NCBI GenBank assembly: GCA_034670405.1
Contig: JAXDDX010000003.1
Span: forward strand, 8,974,501 to 9,038,500
Length of the DNA: 64,000 nucleotides
From: Hoplostethus atlanticus
Lineage: Eukaryota > Chordata > Actinopteri > Trachichthyiformes > Trachichthyidae
Reading direction: 5' to 3'
The notes under the pieces were generated by a model. That model saw nothing but the letters and a program-made list of their open reading frames with translations, did not search any database and was not told the DNA's origin. The position numbers and the translations under genes are program-made. Of this stretch, positions 10,339 to 23,116 are shown piece after piece (position 1 is the first letter of the stretch; the number at the start of each line of letters is the position of its first letter).

Positions 10339-13300
10339 GTAATTGTGCATTGCTGTGTTACGTGCCAAGATGTGCATAACACTTGGTTAATTTTGGAATC
10401 TGTTAAATGTTAAAAAGTGGCATTAATTAATCTATGACTTTCATCAACCTCTTTCGGAGACCAAGGAATTGCAACAACATCAACAGGTATATAGAAAAAA
10501 ACAGAAATATAATTAGACTGCTAATTAGAGGTAATTTATCACAATGCAAACTAATACTGATTTGTCATTTGTTTTTTTGACATGGATAGATGCAACGCTG
10601 GTCACTCACTTGCAGCACCTGTGGGGGGGCGGGGCGTGCTTCCGGGACGGAAAATGAGTTTTTGAAAGCCAGTAATCTCAATTTTAATTTACCACCTACA
10701 CTGAGAAGCAGCTGTTCAAACCAACCCTCTTACTCAACCAAACACATTCACAGAGGGTTATTATTTTACCCATTGTGGCTCCCAAATGTGACAAAAATGT
10801 TTTTGTTTTTTGTCTGTGTTTGAGATGTTTGTGAGGAGGATAGCTGCAAATTGATTAGATGAAATGTTAATGCACTGTTTTAATCTCGTTATCTGCAGTC
10901 CAGGCATTTGCTTTGCATATGCCTTTGAAATCCAATCCTTGAATAACAATTGTGTCCATATATAGGCTACATTCAGGACAAGGAAGCAACTAATATTAAA
11001 ACTGCTTTAATAATAAAATTTGCAAATGCATTGCGGTATGAGTGAACAGTTTTTTTGGTATAAAAAAAACAATAGAAACACATATTTGTCATATCTGTTC
11101 AGCATTGTAAGTAACTGTTAGAAAATGTAGAAACAATGGCGTAAATAAAGTAACCACAGAATCTCTGAATGTGACACGACATAAAAATGTACATTTTCAT
11201 ATTTATAAGAATCAAAGAACAAGACCATTATTACAACTGAATAGGTTTCATTGGTATGAAAGATAATGGGATACTGGGCAGAACTTTGCAAAGCTGCCAA
11301 TCTAACACTGTTGTGACTAAACAAAAACATGTTTTATTGGTCAACAGTTCCAAATGCTGATGGTATATATATCCACTATGCAGTACATCATAGGCTGTTA
11401 ACCAGGATGCATTGACAGTGTCATAAAAATGGAGCTTTAATTAATGATCTTGTCATGATGTGCATGAGTTCAGCCTCTGCACATTCACACGTTGTCATCA
11501 TAACAATGGAGCCTGATGGCTATCTTGTGACATTATATAGAAATCAAGATACTGTTTAATTCATCAAGAAAGGGTAGGTTAAACTTAGATTCTGCCGCAG
11601 AGCCAATTCCCCCACAGAAATACTGACAGACTGCCTGAGGATCTGGTCACTTTCATTATAATAGACAACAGAGAAGATTTGGTTTCTGCTGCAGTCACCA
11701 GGCAGCTGCAATCAGGAGCGCCGCTCTCTCACGCTCTTGCTCAGTAATTAGAAACAGGGAGGATGGAGGGAAGGGGTTGTATTTAACCTTCATGTCCCCT
11801 TGTTTTATTAGCAGTGAATTTCCATGTCCTATTTGGGTAATCCTGCACAATGTAATGTTAATGTTAATATCTTGGTTAATGTGTTTTCCTTATGTTGTCA
11901 AGGTCCTCCCTATTGTATTCATGGGGATGTATTTGCTGTAATCATTTGTTTTTCACTGTTTGTGTTTTGACAATAATTGTATCTCTTAACACTGCACACT
12001 GTGTAGTTATTGTGTAGAGGGAAGCACAGGGTACAGGCACGTTGCCAATTGATTAGACAGTCAATGCTATTGTACAGTACTTGCTATTATAGTTTCGCTA
12101 CACACCTTGGAGTCTTGCAAGCAAGCTGGGTTTTTTAAACCTTTTGCCCATTTCTCTTCTCTAGAAGATATGGGGAAGACATCAACAGGTCGGGGATTTG
12201 GGGGTTTAATTTGGGGATTTATTAGGATTTGTTTCCTTATGCTTATCAAAAAGAATGGACTTGGCAAAGTTGGGGAATTGCAATAGAAGTTCAGGAATAT
12301 AAGTTGTGACGTGTTTTCTCCCCAACCACAGCTAATTTTGCATGCCAACTGGGATGCTTGGCATTCTGCACTTGACTGCATGCGCAGAGGGAATCCCAAA
12401 TTCCTGTCGTAAAAAAGCACAGGAAGCTGTGACCTCTTTTGAAAGACTATGAATCATCCTGTTATCTCCATCTCCTCAGCAGCAGGGACTCCCATTCCAA
12501 CATATCACTGTCGAGCCGGGGCTTGTTAAATGAACTGGGGAGGCAATAGCGTTCACATTGCAACGTTGTATTCTCAGAGTTGAGTCGGGGGAATCAAATT
12601 TACATGACTTCACATATGCAAACATTATAATGCACCAAGCTCAGGAGAAAGTTGAGGCCGAGTCAGAGAAAAGGTGGAGTGGTAGAGAGAGACCTGTTCA
12701 ATAATACTCTTTCATCAGTGGACTCCCAGACTGGGGTAATGAAGCAGGGGCAGTCATTAGCATGCCCTATGTGTGTCTAGTCAAATTACCTCTTGGCCTC
12801 GCCGCCGAGACTCAAAACAACCAGCCCTTCAAGTCAGATGATTAAATGCAGCGCATCCCTACATCGGCTGATTTTCTCTAATTGGTGGTGAAAACTCAAC
12901 TCAAGTTCATGCTCAAAATATCATTCTTGGGGTTCCCATTTAACGTTCGCAATGCAACTTGCCACCAGGGACCTCATTTGTCTATAAATTACTTTCGGGT
13001 AAGTAATAAATGGTGGAAGGCTATTGCAAATAAAAAATGATTAACTCTGCATTTAGGGCAGGGTGAAGTCTGTCTTTCATTATTTTGAGTTTGCAAATCT
13101 AAATTGAAGCCTTCTCAGGAATTTCACTTTCATTGGTTTTATCCATTTTGCCACGCACATTGTGCATTATATCTATCTGGCCCCTGAACAGCCCTCAATA
13201 GTAACCCCCCGATACACACATAATATGATTTAGACAACTTCATGTCTTTCTGAATTAGGAAATGATTACCTGTCAGATCAGTTATTTGAGGCTTATGAAG

Positions 13301-14792
13301 ATGGGTTTCAGGGCAAATCACTTTAATATTAGACTGTTCAGGTTTTAGCCATAACGTTTGGTAAAACCCACATGGATTTTATTGAAATTGCATTGTAGCA
13401 TTAATCCTCTGGTCCCATTACTCAGGTGAGTGAGACCGCGCTGATGCAGAGGGCATTTGAGTGATAAGAGGAGTAGAGGCTTCCTACTCTAATCTGTCAA
13501 GTGTGCAAGAACACGACGCGTTTCAAAAGGTCACTTCCTACCCGCACGCCATGTAATGGATATGTTGTCACTCCTTTCCAAGTTTATCTTCGCTGTGACT
13601 GGCGGGGAATAGCTACAAGTGTCACACCGCGCATTAGTCTGGTATTCTCTAGCATGGAATGATATTCCCACCCTCATAAGTAAGATCATAATTTGTCTTT
13701 TGAAAGTTTTAGCGTGGCATAGTCATGGTGGGGGAAATTAGTAAACGGCGGGGAACGTCACTGATGGCTGATTGCACCAGCAGGAGAGGCTGATGCTTGT
13801 TTATTTGCTTGCCCAGACAATAGAACTGAATTAAACAATCAGGGCACAAATTCATGGTAAGATTTGAATTTGTCACCAACTGGCTGTTTGCATGCATAAA
13901 TGATGGTGTTCATACAGAAGGCTGAGGGAAGGACACAGTGAATCAATGGCCGTGTTCACAAATGGAAAAATGACAAATTTAATTCTTCACTATAAATAGG
14001 TTCTAGCTGGCTCTTTGCCAAAAACACTAAGTAAATATTGCTTTGACCGAATTACAACTGCATCCAAACTGGATTATAATGGCTTGTATTGTGTAAAGAG
14101 GTCTAATAATGACTATTCTTTACTGAATAATGTAAAATCTACAATACCACACGCACGCAAGAGTTTGAGAGTAGATAGGTTGGGTTGGAGTTTTGACTGC
14201 TAATGACTGTGACATTTCTAAATGTCTGGTAAAATAGGGCACACTGCCTGTCTGTGAAAGGGAAGTTGGAACACCTGGTGGTCCGGAGCTGGCCAGGGGC
14301 CCAAGAGATGGGAAAAAGGCTAACCTTTTAAAATAAAATGAGATTAGGTCATTCATCCTTGTCTCAGCATTTCCATTGTGTTCTGCAGAGAGGAGAGTTG
14401 AAATCACAGCAATCTGAGGGTCTGTCAGACCAAAATTAAAGCCTAAAACCACGTTTCATACTGCCAGTCTACAAAGAGGTATAGACTTGTATAAAGGTTT
14501 CTCACAGTGTGGTGCTTTTTTTCTGGCATGAATCTGGCCCACTCAGCTCTTACAGTGCAAGGTCAATCCTTATCTCTCTTAGCATAATGATCCTGTCAGA
14601 TCATTTGTGTGGATGAAAACATCCTTTAAACCCTCATCTGGTTCATAATGATCATAATTGGTTATAGACAAGTCATTTCCATATAGTTCTCATTGTTATC
14701 GTGCTGTCCGCTGAGTGAACTTGTGCCTTGTAAATAGAGGAATTATCATGCTGGAAGACATTGTTACCAGTGGTAAATAATGCATCATGGAC
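10339..14792. other. Long non-coding stretch, no gene recognised
   Basis: No mobile-element ends or domains recognised over 4.4 kb. A GC-box-like GGGGCGGGGCG lies near 10626 in otherwise AT-rich DNA. The relatively repeat-free, mixed-composition segment 12600-13700 contains several homeobox-type ATTA cores and would be a reasonable place to look for conserved non-coding elements, but nothing here proves that. Confidence 0.45.
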
Positions 14793-15115
14793 TGCTAATG
14801 ATCCCTCAGAAACGAGTGTGTTTGTAGAGATTTGCATTCATAACTATACCTATGCACAAAAAAACACCCCACACCAGTGCAGAACACTTCTGTGTAGGTG
14901 GACTTTATATCCGTATTTCATTATTTCAGTCATATAATTTGCTAGCAGTGGGAAGCTGGTGATCCCTCAGAATGAGTGTTTGTAATGATTATTCTCTTGA
15001 AGTGAATTCAATGGATTTTAATTCATAGCTATGCCATGCTCAAACCAATCCTCACACCAGTGTGGAGCCACCAGAACCCTTCTAAGATGACTTTATAGTC
15101 ATGGGTCTTTATTTT
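14793..15115. repeat. Diverged tandem duplication (two copies)
   Basis: Copy A (about 14793-14922) and copy B (about 14955-15115) share, in order, GATCCCTCAGAA, GAGTGT, TTCATA.CTAT, CACACCAGTG and GACTTTATA. The offset grows from 162 to 188 because copy B has an extra segment of about 26 bp near 14990-15016. Neither copy has coding character or terminal repeats. Confidence 0.75.
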
Positions 15116-16654
15116 GATCATACCCTGTATGGGTCTCCTGCAAATGTCACCTGCTGACTGCTGGATTAATTATCACTTCACTAAATACCCCACAGCTGGT
15201 TTAGTGGAGTCAATGATAAGCTATTAGAGGAATTCACGTATAAGACATTTTGCACAATAATGTCAAGAATTGACATTAGATATGAGAGATTTAGAGAAAT
15301 AATGTGATGCCTTCCTGGATAACCAGCATACTTGTTGCTCTTTAACAACATGTTGCCCTTTGATAAGGTTGCAGTCACAGAGTCTGCTCTTTGATTTTAA
15401 AGACGTTGTATATCCACTGTAGCCTATATAAATGAAGCAACAAATATGGTTAATATATTACACAGTGATTTCAGTGACAAGTTACCGTGACAAGTTATTT
15501 TCTGAGTTACCGTGAAAGGGTACATTTTTGAGTTTACTGAAATACACCTATTATTTTTATTGCATTTCAGATGCTTGAAAGACTTGAAAATTTAGAGAGT
15601 CAACCAGTGTTTGATCCTAAAACTCTGTACTTCTACAAAAACAAAACAGCTGCAGGGAATCAGAGCCCTGGTCTGCATCAGTGAGTCAGAGGCAACAGAG
15701 CCTCCAGTCTTAGACCTCTTGTCACTCCCATTTAATACTTTCATTAAAGTGATTATACTCAGACAGCTTTTTAAAACTCTTGTCATTGTTGTAGCAAATT
15801 TAACTTTCTGCCCTTGAGGAAATTAACTGGGTGATGTTAACCTGTGGCGTGATAAAGATAAATCCCCAACTTGGGAGATATTTTCTTTTCATAATGACAC
15901 CACCGTGCTGAATTAGAGCGAACCATTTCAACAGGCTTACATGGTAAAACAATACTGCATTCGGGGCTCTGCATCTGTTACTTCCTTCTGTATTCTCTCT
16001 TCACTTTCACAACCTGCTGCTGATGCCCGAGGCATGTCTTTAGCTGGAAGATCAAATGGTGTTCTGATTTGAGACCAGTCATGTCAGCAGTTCTGAGACT
16101 ACAAGAAGCTCTGCAATATGATCTTCATAATCATACTCATACTTTGGAGAGTTTTTGGAGACTATAATCACAGTAGTTTTGGCCTCAATCTCCTCTTTGC
16201 CTTGTGTAATGTTTCAAGTATGGGATTTAACTTGGCAGAGGAATTTATTTCTCTCTCTCGGGAATATTGTTCTACTATTTTTTTTTTCAGTGTCATGCCT
16301 GAAATGAAGTTTAAGCCAACATTATTCATAGTTTATAACATTTAGTGTTTGGGGGCCTTTTAACTGGGGCTTCAATTAGCAAGGGAATTAATTAAGCAGA
16401 TTTTAGTAGTTCACATACTGACATCCACTTAAATATATAGAAACCAAATTTATTTTGCAGCGCTTCAACTTGTTAACCTTCCAGAGCAGCGACCATCAGC
16501 CTGTTCTCTTATCAGATTAGTTATAGTTACAATATGTAATGCACTGTAATTTCGTATGATATTCTATGATTCAAGTGAAACAGGAGATGGAGTTGACTGA
16601 AACAGGCAGTAGTTTGATATTGAAACAGCAAAGTGTCAGCAAAGTCATGGTGTG
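15116..16654. other. Non-coding stretch, nothing recognised
   Basis: A small internal repetition of GTTACCGTGA occurs at 15481-15517. No coding or mobile signature seen. Confidence 0.5.
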
Positions 16655-16830
16655 GAAGTCATGGTGGTGAATGGGCGAATACATTTGATTCAACTCCAGC
16701 TACCTGGGTTCAATTTCCAACTCATGCAAAGAAATTTTCTTATTTAACGATGACCAAAGTCTTACCGTAACCAAATAGTTTTAGTTGCCTAACCATAACC
16801 CTATCCTTAACTGTAACTTTACCTAAAAAA
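16655..16830 (+). mobile_element. Possible tRNA-derived SINE fragment
   Basis: An A-box-like TGGTGGTGAATGGGC (about 16663) and a B-box-like GGGTTCAATTTCC (16706-16718) are spaced as in a tRNA promoter. A body with AGTCTTACCGTAACC and TAGTTGCCTAACCATAACC follows, a pattern common in fish dispersed repeats. Both boxes are degenerate and no target duplication was found. Confidence 0.5.
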
Positions 16831-17872
16831 AGTTAGTGATAGAAGTGATAGAAAAAGTTTTTTTCATAAGAGTGTTGTATGAGAACATGCTGCATCCATA
16901 TATAGGATCGACCTCACTATAAATAGCATTAAGGCATACTTGTGGGGGCCTCTTTTCTTCAAACGCCTAAGGGATTATAGACTTCAAAAACCACCAATCT
17001 CAAGGATCTCAAGTAACACTCAACTGCCTGTCAACATGCTGCATTTCTCTGCCATGATGGAAATCTCCTCAAAACAGGAAGTAGCTGCCTCATAATCTGA
17101 CCTACAGGCAGCACTTTGGTACCCTAATTCAATGTTTTGTCACCTCTGTGTGGCTTCACAACAAACTTCTTCAGAGAAATAATCACACCATTTACCGAGG
17201 AGACAACATGATGACCAAAGACAAATAAAGTAGTGTCTGACTGGACACTAATGGACCATAATTGCATTCATGGTAAAGAATGGCCTTTGGTCTCTCGCAT
17301 TCAGCAAAAAGGATTCAGAGTACCGGCTTTATTCAAATGATGCCATAATCACTTATAATGTCTTGTATTGTTTCCTCTGCACATTTGCAAAAACTATTAT
17401 CAGCCCGTCTATAAAAATGCAAAAGGCTTATTACAGTGGATGTCGACGGCACATGAATCCATTTCATTACAATCACTGATGAATTATTAACAATGTAGGC
17501 ATCAATAAATGAAATGATAAATGTCCATTAACTATTCACATGCTCTGAATCCCACGTGGCAAGAAAACTGACAGAGAGATTTAGATGAATCTACACACCC
17601 ACTGAGACTTCTGCCTTTAGTCTTCAGTGGTGCATTTTAGTGTCTGATACCATATCAGATTGAACGCATTGTAATATAATCAATTACCTGTATCAATGCA
17701 TGCAATTACCTTTGCAGCATGTTATTGTGGGTAGCATTATGAAAGTGTAATCTCTATAATCTCTCTACCATTTTTGTTTCATTACAGACAATATTTTCTA
17801 CACATCATACATCACGTGTTGTTTATCCATCTAGCGTGCTGAAATCGTAGAGGTTAATATTATTCTGCTTAC
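16831..17872. other. Non-coding stretch, nothing recognised
   Basis: No recognisable repeat or gene. If the minus-strand exon candidate at 17873-18006 is real, this would be its downstream intron. Confidence 0.45.
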
Positions 17873-18006
17873 CTTTCTGGTAAATACCAGCTTAACCTGG
17901 GCTGTGAAATGAACCATTTCTGTGTGTTTTTTCAATACTACATCATCCTCAAAATCTTCTATGGATCCAGCACCAAAGGAAGAATGATAGCTGTTCTTGG
18001 CAGCAT
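17873..18006 (-). CDS. Candidate internal exon (minus strand), unknown protein
   Basis: A minus-strand open frame across 18145-17831 contains a stretch with exon-like features. Read on the minus strand it ends CCAGAAAG followed by GTAAGC, a strong splice donor at 17872-17867. It can begin after CTCTGTAG at 18007, giving a 134-nt exon. The encoded stretch includes SSFGAGSIEDFEDDVVLKKH and then TEMVHFTAQVKLVFTRK, with balanced amino-acid use and no low complexity. I recognise no protein family. The acceptor is weak, its pyrimidine tract is poor and several other AGs lie upstream, so the 5' edge is uncertain. Against it, the flanking DNA shows no partner exon and a 104-codon frame can occur by chance. 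Confidence 0.28.
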
Positions 18007-19962
18007 CTACAGAGTCTGATAAGCCTACTGTAGCTAGAGTCAGTGAATCGAGACACTTGACTGTCTCCACAGCCCTGCTGCAGTGACCTGTTCCTAGATG
18101 TGAGTCAGGATAAGCTCTGGCCAATAGATCATTTACACCACTCACAAGAGGATAAATGAAGAGAGTCGGTTATGATACATGTTCTGTGGGTCATTACACC
18201 CTGACGGTGGAACCACCAACCACCCTCCTTCCTCCAGCTGCTGTATTTCCTGCTTCCTGCTTCCTGCTTCAAAATGTTCTGAAGTAGCAACGTGCCCTTA
18301 GGCATGTGTGATGATAGGGCAGGAAACACAGGAGTTTCAAAGACCTCAACCTCAGTACTTCATGACAAGGATTGTGTAAGGGGGGTCTAACACAGTGTAG
18401 TACAGTGTGGAAGAATACTTTAATACACTGTGTAACATTGAATTGTAGTAGAGATAGTATATGTATTAGCAGTAGCAGTAGCAGATGCTGGTTCATGTAT
18501 AGGCCTCAATGAAATAATGCTTGTTTCAAGGATGCTGATGGATCACGCTGCCTAGAGACGACCTAGAGATGCCTAGCGCTGAGTGTCTTCAAGTAATCTG
18601 TATGACCGTGGGGTCTGACACTTGAGTGTCTCCACGTTATCTGTTTCCAGCACTGTTTTGTTTGTTCTAGCGACCTTGTTATTATGACCTGAGGTAAACC
18701 TAAAGGGGCTTGTGTAACGTAGCTTGTGCTGCTCTCTCTTAGAGGGGACAGAGAAATTCTCTCCATGCTGCATGATTAAATGATCACTCTGCTTAAACAA
18801 ATTTCATTGGCAATTGACTTTATTGACACATTTCCATGACAACAGCCATGGGCTCAAATTTGTAAGCTAGCCAGTTTCTGTGTGTGGCTAAATGTGAAAC
18901 ACACGATACCTTACTACAGAACACTGTACAGATACAAAGTCCTGAGTGATGAGGTTTTGGAGGAAAGGTGCTGTTCTGTATTAAAATGGACCGATATCTT
19001 TGCTACAGTTGTTTAACTAGAGCAGCTCCTGCTGAATTTACTCTCAAGCTTGCATCATTTCACATTATCGCATCAATTATTCCAGTCTGAAACATAACAG
19101 ACATGAAATAATATCAAAAAGAAAATTGATTTTGTGAAGCAAACTCAATTATAATTCTGTTCTTGACTTATCATTGTATATTGTTGTCAATTAACTCTGC
19201 ACCACTACTGCATATCCAGGTAAACATCTAAAAAGTGTTTGTAATGAACTTTGTGTGTAACTTTCATCATAAGAACCTGTGGTTTATTCAAAATGAGCCA
19301 ATTGGAGGGAAAATACTTATTGTGTCTCAGTAAAACAGCACTGCCACTGAATTCTTATTTTACAGTGGCCTGCAGGATACACCTGACATTTTAAAAGGTT
19401 GAGCTGTATTTGACACTTTAAAACAAGTTGAGAAAAAGAAAGTAAGAACTGAAAGTCAGACACAGGCGTTTTTGCACAGTTTCAAAAAATACATCACCCT
19501 TCATTGTTTTTGTGTTGTTCACATCATGTCAGACAGCTTAAAGCAAATTTCCTCTCCTATCTTCATCCTGATGGGTTTGTGTTTGAAATAGCTGCAAGAT
19601 GGAACGGCTGAGTCTGAGGCATCAATAGGGAAATAGGGAAAACAACAGAGCAGCTCTTTTCCTGCACTGTTCAGCTATTATAGGTGAGGTTATCAGTTTA
19701 GTGTTGATATTTCCAATTTCATTTCACCAATTTCATTTCCTCTGATATGAGTACATTGTGTTTTTTGATAAATCAAGGAATTTTTGATAAAGTTACTCCA
19801 TTTAGCATTGGCAAAGAGTGGAATAACACCCCTTTTATCTCTCATAAAAGCCATATTTACAGAAATCAAAAAGGTGCAGATTGTGCACCATTTGTTTAAT
19901 AATGACCCCCTGACTTATTTCTAAGGGTGCAATTTATCCAACAGAGTAATCCTGAACAATGG

Positions 19963-19963
<1 letters not shown>
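18007..19963. other. Non-coding stretch, nothing recognised
   Basis: Contains only short simple repeats, such as an AGCAGT run near 18470-18484. No gene or mobile element seen. Confidence 0.5.

Positions 19964-19993
<30 letters not shown>
19964..19993. repeat. (TG)n microsatellite
   Basis: Fifteen uninterrupted TG units. Confidence 0.97.
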
Positions 19994-19995
<2 letters not shown>

Positions 19996-21978
19996 TGTGC
20001 TAATAGGAAGGTAAAACATGGTGCTTTGTCTCTCACAGCACTGTGAATTACCTCAAAGCGTGGTAGTTCAAGAGAAGCTTTTCCATGGTCTGATAAGACT
20101 GTTAGGCTGCGCATTGTCAGGTGCCATCACTGCATCTTCAGTGCTGTAAGCGCTGCTGAATATCAGATAAGGCCTCTGGGGCATTCGTTTCTTTTCCGGG
20201 GTGTTTGAATGCTTTGTTCTCAACTACTTGGGCATATGCTCTGAAGAGGAATAGAGCCTGAACGTAAATTTCTCTACAGATGCTATTAATGTTTCATCAC
20301 AAAGACGTTAATGAATGTTCATTTGCGTATTTTTACACAGTTGTTAATAAATTACATTCACCATTTGTGTTATTTTCACTAATTAGGCTAATGTAAAACA
20401 ATCCTTTCTCTTCTTGCTCTTCTTTCTCTTCTTTTGTTTTTGTTAAACTGAATATGACTGAGATTTATTGATACCTCTACTAGTATTTGCAGTCACAGTC
20501 AACCATTTGTTTTGTTCATTGGTTGCAAAATATCAACATCTTACAAGTACATAACTCTTCATCTCTCAATACCACATTTATAAAAATAGAGACAAAGTGT
20601 GCAGCTCTTGTATACTCATGACTTTTTTTTATCTTCAAAATATTCATGAAAAACTATTTACTAAACATTTCCCGTGGATTTTCTGTTGGTACACCCGGCA
20701 CAACGCACAACTATGGAGGACGGCGAGGCTTTTAGTACCAGGTCTCATGGGAACAGTTCTCCTTTGTTTCTTGTTGTACCTTATTTCCTTTCTGGGAACA
20801 AAGATTATAATGGTGAAGTTGTAATGAGCTCCTGTGAGAATGACAGATGGCTGCTTGCTAGACTGAGAACGACAATTCAGTTTTCTCACCCACTGCATAT
20901 AGACCAAAAGTCAGTTTCTGTGTCACGCATCAGTGATTTATTGGCATGGCTGAAATTGCAAAAATGCAAAGGACTAGTTGATGTAGGACATGATGTAGGC
21001 CATGGTTAGATGGTTAGATGCACACTACATGATTTCTTGAACTAGCTAAGCATCAAAATGGCCACCAGCCAAAATTTAACACACCAGCCAAAGAGTAACA
21101 CAGTCAGTGATAACCTCTGAGAGAAATATCTGACAATGGAGTTTCATTCCAACTCCTAATTGTGTGGCACGGCCTGAATGTTGCTACATCTGGTCTAAAT
21201 CTTGTAATGTGCATCGACCCCAAGCCAAATGTTCAAATAGTTTACAGTCAAACATAATAGGCCAAAATGAAGACAACAGACTATTAGCTGTGCGTGTCAC
21301 TTCATATGGCTGGAATGGTCTTGTTTCTAACCGATTAGTGGAAGCTGTTTGTGGCGATGTTCTAATTTCCTCATGTTGTCGCTGTATAGATAAAAACAAA
21401 ACATAACTAATGAAAAGACAGACAGGGGTGATGCAAAACTAATTGGTTCATGTTTTGGTGGGATACTAATTACAGCACAATGCATTACAGGTAGCAAATC
21501 AAATAAATGAAATGTAACAAGGTTGGGATTTTTTTTTATTCTGCTTTGCTGTATTGAGTGTTGAGGTTTTGGTCTCAATAACGTTTTCCACATTTACTCT
21601 GTGGACACACTGTGGATAATAATTGACATCTCCATACGATACTATCGATGCAATCATTCATGCTGCTTCGTTACTGTTTATAATGATAATGACTCTTGAC
21701 CTCTCCGGTCTAGTTGGGAATGGAAATAATATGTAGGACTCCATTTTTTTGTATCTGCAGAGTCTGATCTCCTCAGGAAAGTTTAGAAAAAAAACATTTT
21801 TTACTCTGCTTGATAAACATGTAAACAACAAATACAAATTTCTCAAGTGCAGCTGTTGAAATTAACATTTTTAGCGCACTTTGCTCTGCAGGAATAGAGC
21901 TTGACCCTCCTGATTCACTGGGTGAATCAGAAAGCCTCTTTTGAGGAGTCCCGTTGCAGATCTGATGAAACCAGAGAT
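19994..21978. other. Non-coding stretch, nothing recognised
   Basis: The longest open frame (20674-21009, 111 codons, plus) has no recognisable domain or splice context and overlaps others in several frames. It is treated as chance. Confidence 0.5.
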
Positions 21979-22006
21979 GGGGTTGAGGGAGAGGGAGGGG
22001 TAGGGG
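21979..22006 (+). repeat. G-quadruplex-capable G-tract cluster
   Basis: Five G-runs of three or four bases are separated by loops of one to four bases (GGGG, GGG, GGG, GGGG, GGGG). Folding is inferred. Confidence 0.6.
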
Positions 22007-22531
22007 TAGGAGCAGGTTCTTTGATCTCCAGCTACTTGAATGAGCACTGACATAAATTGCCGCATACACTATCAGCAGTGAAAATCAAATGAGATCTACA
22101 AAGCATGGGCCTGGTTCGGCTGATGTGCTAAAACTATTGGCAGGGGCCACTGAGATATCATTAACATCAGCGTAGCGGGAAGAGACCGATAAGACTGGCA
22201 GATAGGCTGCGGAAATTAGATAGCTGATTGTTTATGTCCTTCTGTAACTTTGTCCTTTTATTCTCTCTTTTTAACCAATGTAAACCCGAGCATGGTGACA
22301 GTGGGAGGGTGTGTATGGTTTTTTGTCTAATGGGAAATAATTGCCCAACGGACACACAAGCAATGTACCTTTAAAGGGCAACAAGTCGAACTACATTAGC
22401 ATCACTGTCAAAATATACTTAAAGATCTCTGGTGTTGGCTGACACACACTAGCCCAGAGCACGTGTGCACAGCCACATATCTGTTATTTCCAGGGTAAAC
22501 ACTCATTTTCCATTGAAAAATACACAATGCG
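22007..22531. other. Non-coding stretch, nothing recognised
   Basis: Spacer before the inverted-repeat element; no gene or known repeat. Confidence 0.5.
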
Positions 22532-23116
22532 CCTGATTCATGAAGTCGTGTTAGCGCTGTGTTATTATCCGCTGTGTCCCAGATGAAAGCCAATGAAAAT
22601 CGACACGTCAGTGAGGTGTTACATATTAAAGAGTCGCTAACTGAAGGCCTGGAAAGCAAAATAGACACGTCACCACGCCAAAGACGACCGAAAACAAGAA
22701 CAGTTTATGACGATACAAACGGGGGCTTTCTTGTTGGCTAGCTGCCAGACTCCAATGAACTGCCCGTAGGACTCCTGGTAGTTCAAAGGGAATGCTGGCG
22801 TTGCTATGGTTACTCTGACAGGTCACTGATATGCTAGTGTGCTGCATGTTAACTAAATAGTCCACCACATACAACATCAATGCGGTATCAAATGTCACAA
22901 GAACTGCTATGGATTGTCAAAAGCGGCCAAACATCTAGAAAAGAAAATCAATTTCACAGGTTTCATACCGTCAGCCTAGAACAGGCATTATTGTTTGCGT
23001 TATTGTTTGCTTTTATGAATCTCTTACATCTCTTATTGCAAATGATGAAAGAGGGCAGTAGTGCCGCATAAAACGTAAACGGTAAAACAGGCCGCTAACC
23101 CACGTTTATGAATGAG
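22532..23116. mobile_element. Putative non-autonomous element with imperfect inverted ends
   Basis: The left end at 22532-22555 reads CCTGATTCATGAAGTCGTGT and continues TAGCG. The right end at 23093-23116, complemented, reads CTCATTCATAAACGTGGGTT and continues AGCG. About two thirds of the positions agree. The ends resemble the GGGCCTCATTCATGAAAC end of the Harbinger-type element at 37337-38084. The interior holds two short frames (22559-22741 and 22880-23071) with no recognised domain. No clear target duplication was found. Confidence 0.45.

Noticed and set aside
10620-10640. GC box suggesting a promoter
   Set aside because: A single GGGGCGGGGCG in AT-rich DNA with no CpG-rich surroundings or open frame downstream.
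12067-12420. 117-codon minus-strand open frame
   Set aside because: No domain, splice context or conserved composition; expected by chance in 64 kb.
20674-21009. 111-codon plus-strand open frame
   Set aside because: No recognisable family, overlaps equally long frames on the other strand, and no exon borders.
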